From the NCBI GenBank assembly GCA_023421075.1, contig JAEZUM010000024.1:1-64000 (forward strand): a stretch of DNA of 64,000 nt, in the 5' to 3' direction. Positions 61,967 to 64,000 of the stretch are shown here, piece after piece (positions within the stretch are counted from its first letter, which is position 1; the number at the start of each line of letters is the position of its first letter). The notes beneath the pieces were generated by a model that had not been told where the DNA came from, made no database searches, and saw nothing but the letters and a program-made list of their open reading frames with translations. The translations under genes were made by a program, and so were the position numbers. This stretch comes from Bacillota bacterium. Its GTDB lineage: Bacteria; Bacillota; Clostridia; Lachnospirales; Lachnospiraceae.

Positions 61967-62660
61967 TCTTCATACCCATCTGCTGCCGAATGTCGATGAT
62001 GGAGCCGGATCGGTGGAGGAGACCATTGAATTATTGCAGCTGCTTTCTGAACAGAAGGTCAAGATCGCCGTCTGTACACCGCATTTCTATCCGTATCTTA
62101 CGGCACTATCTGAATTTTTGGAAATGAGAAACACAGCATTTGCAATGGTTTCCGGCGTGTCCAATATTAGGCTGATTACCGGCAGCGAAACGATGCTACA
62201 CGATTATTTGTTTCATTACCCTGACCTGAGTGAATTGTGCATCGCACAAACCAGATATCTTTTACTCGAGATGCCCTTTACCAAGAGCTGGGGAAGCAAG
62301 GTATATGAAGGTCTGAATACTTTAATCAATTATTATAAAATTATACCGATTATAGCACATATTGAGCGTTATCCGGCCATAAGAAGAAATAAGAGGGCGC
62401 TGAGAAGACTTCTTGATATGGGGTGTCTACTACAGATGAATACCTCATCCCTAGTGAATAAGCAGAGCAGGCATCGGGCAATCAGACTACTTAAGAAGGA
62501 TTATATCAGTGTGTTAGGAAGTGATTGCCATAACCGAAGCGAAAGACCTCCAAGAATTGCCTTACCGCTTGAAATCATTAGGAAAAAAGTTGGATCTACT
62601 GTTGTAGAACGGATGATCCATAACGCTGAGCTTATCATTCAAGATGAGATAATCCAATAA
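61959..62660 (+). CDS. CpsB/CapC-family tyrosine-protein phosphatase (PHP)
   Basis: Manganese-dependent PHP phosphatase of 234 residues that dephosphorylates the BY-kinase. The start MIDLHTHLLPNVDDGAGS (61959; a tandem ATG at 61956 is equally possible) holds the first metal-binding histidines; CTPHFYPYL, IAHIERYP and LGSDCHNRSERPP give the rest. It overlaps the kinase stop, so translational coupling replaces a ribosome binding site. The larger frame opening upstream is out of register with the kinase and not used. Confidence 0.93.
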   Translation: MIDLHTHLLPNVDDGAGSVEETIELLQLLSEQKVKIAVCTPHFYPYLTALSEFLEMRNTAFAMVSGVSNIRLITGSETMLHDYLFHYPDLSELCIAQTRYLLLEMPFTKSWGSKVYEGLNTLINYYKIIPIIAHIERYPAIRRNKRALRRLLDMGCLLQMNTSSLVNKQSRHRAIRLLKKDYISVLGSDCHNRSERPPRIALPLEIIRKKVGSTVVERMIHNAELIIQDEIIQ

Positions 62661-62753
62661 ACCCATTTATAAACCCATTTATAAACCCATTAATAGACAC
62701 ATTAATAAAACTATTAATAAAACTACTAATTAACCTCTTAAAAATCCTCTTAC
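62658..62753. repeat. 12-bp degenerate tandem repeat, eight units
   Basis: Starting with the phosphatase stop codon, units of TAAACCCATTTA type follow in strict 12-base register: two identical copies, then progressively diverged copies up to 62753. Each of the first six begins with TAA or TAG in the gene frame. Purpose unknown. Confidence 0.75.
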
Positions 62754-62755
62754 CA

Positions 62756-62800
62756 ATCCGTGCATTTCCTACTTTCTATGAAAGATGCACGGATTTTTTA
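62756..62800 (+). terminator. Terminator after the phosphatase gene
   Basis: ATCCGTGCAT (62756-62765) pairs with ATGCACGGAT (62785-62794), followed by TTTTTTA. Confidence 0.88.
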
Positions 62801-62876
62801 TTGGACGAAAAAGAACACAATGGAAGCCCCGGAATATATTAATACTAACAAAGTCCATAAAACGACATAAAAGCAA

Positions 62877-62912
62877 AGAATGCTGTCGCTTACGGGATAA
62901 GTGACAGCATTC
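62877..62912 (+). other. Strong hairpin in the leader of the CapD-type gene
   Basis: AGAATGCTGTCGCTTA pairs with TAAGTGACAGCATTCT (one mismatch), loop CGGGA. There is no T run, so it is not an ordinary terminator. It lies 29 bases before the start codon. Confidence 0.6.
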
Positions 62913-62941
62913 TACATCCGTGACATTAGGGGGCATAAGAA

Positions 62942-64000
62942 TTGAGACAACTAAGGTATCGTAAGGAGCTCGTATTTTTATCTGACATAATCATATTATC
63001 GATTGTAAATTGTGTATTATTTCATTACCTTCCGGAAAGCAATGGCACCGGAAGTGATAATTTTTTTTATATATTACCTCACCTGGTTCTATTAATTGTT
63101 TGTGGAGCAATTACACAATTTTGCTTTAAGACCTATAACAGCTTATGGAGATATGCCGAGGGCAAGGAGTATTTACTGTTTATTGCAGCAGGGGGGACCG
63201 GCTTTATAGGCTTTCTACTTTTGGATCAGATTGTATTTTCAAGTAATATATCAATTATTTTTTGGTTGATTTCATATTTGATCTCGATGTTTGGGATGCT
63301 GCTCGAACGACTTTGTTATCGTGAGTTCCGACTATTACAGAAAAGAAAAAGGAGAGAGGATAAAATCCCGTTGGCGATTATCGGAGCAGGGGAAGCCGGT
63401 GTCAGATTGGCAGAGGAGGTTAGCAGAAATCCAAACAGTAAGTATCAAACCATATATTTCGTGGATGACAGCATCGAAAAGATCGGTAAATTGATCCACA
63501 ACATTGAGGTAAAGGGTCCGATCCTTCAGCTGGACACTATTCTGCAGGATACACCGGTTCAGGAAATCGTCGTAGCAATTCCGTCTATTCCGGCGGAGAA
63601 GCAAAAGGAAATTCTGAAGGTCTGTGCCAGCTCGAAATGTCGTGTTCGTATATTGCCGGATACCTTAGCTCTCCTGCAAAACGACAGTGAGAATGAATTA
63701 TGGCGAATGGTGCGTGAGATAAAGATCGAGGAGCTGTTAGGCAGGGAACCCATTACCCTTGATAATCGTGAGGTAGAGAAATTTATCGGAGGAAAGGTAA
63801 TCATGGTGACCGGGGGAGGAGGCTCTATCGGTTCAGAGCTGTGTAGACAAATCGCTAAGGTGAGGCCGGGCAGACTGGTCATTGTGGATAATTATGAGAA
63901 CAACGCCTATGACATTCAGCAGGAATTGCATCAGATCTATGGAGATCTACTGGACATACGAATTGAAATCGCATCTGTCCGCGATAAGGAGAAGGTAGAT
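62942..64000 (+). CDS. CapD/FlaA1-type nucleotide-sugar dehydratase/epimerase (5' part, runs off window)
   Basis: An open frame without stops runs from TTG 62942 to the window end (353 codons). AGGGGG at 62928-62933 marks the TTG; the codon TAA at 62936 excludes earlier starts. Four N-terminal membrane segments (about 10-125: LVFLSDIIILSIVNCVLF; ILPHLVLLIVCGAITQ; and two more) precede a Rossmann-like domain (IPLAIIGAGEAGVRLA) and a second nucleotide-binding fold (KVIMVTGGGGSIGSELCRQI). This is the layout of membrane-bound polysaccharide-biosynthesis sugar 4,6-dehydratases (CapD, PglF, EpsC). The product feeds the capsule/exopolysaccharide pathway opened by the preceding kinase and phosphatase. 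The C-terminal half is outside the window. Confidence 0.9.
   Translation, partial: MRQLRYRKELVFLSDIIILSIVNCVLFHYLPESNGTGSDNFFYILPHLVLLIVCGAITQFCFKTYNSLWRYAEGKEYLLFIAAGGTGFIGFLLLDQIVFSSNISIIFWLISYLISMFGMLLERLCYREFRLLQKRKRREDKIPLAIIGAGEAGVRLAEEVSRNPNSKYQTIYFVDDSIEKIGKLIHNIEVKGPILQLDTILQDTPVQEIVVAIPSIPAEKQKEILKVCASSKCRVRILPDTLALLQNDSENELWRMVREIKIEELLGREPITLDNREVEKFIGGKVIMVTGGGGSIGSELCRQIAKVRPGRLVIVDNYENNAYDIQQELHQIYGDLLDIRIEIASVRDKEKVD

Overview
The window is AT-rich chromosomal DNA from an anaerobic, spore-forming Firmicute of the class Clostridia. The best fit is a plant-polysaccharide-degrading Lachnospiraceae-type organism (Lachnoclostridium/Anaerocolumna-like). Grounds: an L27 precursor with the Prp-cleaved leader, the obg-yhbY-nadD-yqeK-rsfS order, LexA divergent from a YneA-like gene, a T-box leader, spore photoproduct lyase, spore-type GH18/LysM and small Gly/Cys-rich proteins, a large secreted xylanase-esterase, and strong AGGAGG ribosome binding sites throughout.

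Layout. 1-4.8 kb: ribosome/GTPase/NAD housekeeping cluster (rpmA, a DUF2785 gene, obgE, yhbY, nadD, yqeK, rsfS). 5.0-6.4 kb: lexA and a divergent YneA-like SOS division inhibitor, sharing a region packed with LexA boxes. 6.5-8.9 kb: a T-box riboswitch controlling a MetRS-like synthetase whose KMSKS loop is degenerate; the T-box readout does not look methionine-specific. 9.2-14.7 kb: OmpR/HK two-component system followed by a VTC-type polyphosphate polymerase-domain protein, a DUF4956 membrane protein and a DUF4353 lipoprotein. The same direct-repeat promoter precedes both blocks, so the operon is probably this system's target. 14.9-18.7 kb: PAS hybrid histidine kinase and a CvpA-like membrane protein. 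18.8-23.5 kb: TetR repressor divergent from an MMPL/RND exporter and its secreted heptad-repeat partner, with a palindromic operator touching the exporter promoter. 23.7-24.8 kb: a methyltransferase and an Rrf2 regulator sharing an upstream motif. 25.2-30.6 kb: an 1814-residue Ig-like/CBM9/CE1 esterase/CBM9/GH10 xylanase.

30.7-33.9 kb is an accessory block bracketed by two copies of a ~70-bp repeat. It holds a consensus promoter with a perfect Fur box leading into a reductase gene remnant, an intact RibD/DHFR-like gene, DUF1761 and DUF1428 genes and an alpha/alpha-toroid protein. 34.3-37.4 kb: NHL-repeat lipoprotein, XerC/D-like recombinase, TtcA-like ATPase. 38-45.6 kb: cell-wall amidase, GHL10 family hydrolase, GH29 fucosidase, an anchored NTF2-like protein, EamA transporter. 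45.7-50.1 kb: tiny lipoprotein and an Lhr-type helicase. 50.2-58.9 kb: spore/envelope genes (GH18-LysM protein without catalytic residues, Big_2 protein, two paralogous 71-residue Gly/Cys proteins, DUF2974 hydrolase, L,D-transpeptidase), CobA/CobO-type adenosyltransferase, peptidase E, a WYL regulator apparently starting at a non-AUG codon, and splB. 59-64 kb: metallophosphoesterase lipoprotein and the start of a capsule/exopolysaccharide locus (BY-kinase, CpsB phosphatase, truncated CapD/FlaA1-type dehydratase).

The most novel-looking observations are the T-box/MetRS-like mismatch, the two-component direct-repeat regulon, the phased LexA-box array, and the Fur promoter that now drives a reductase fragment.
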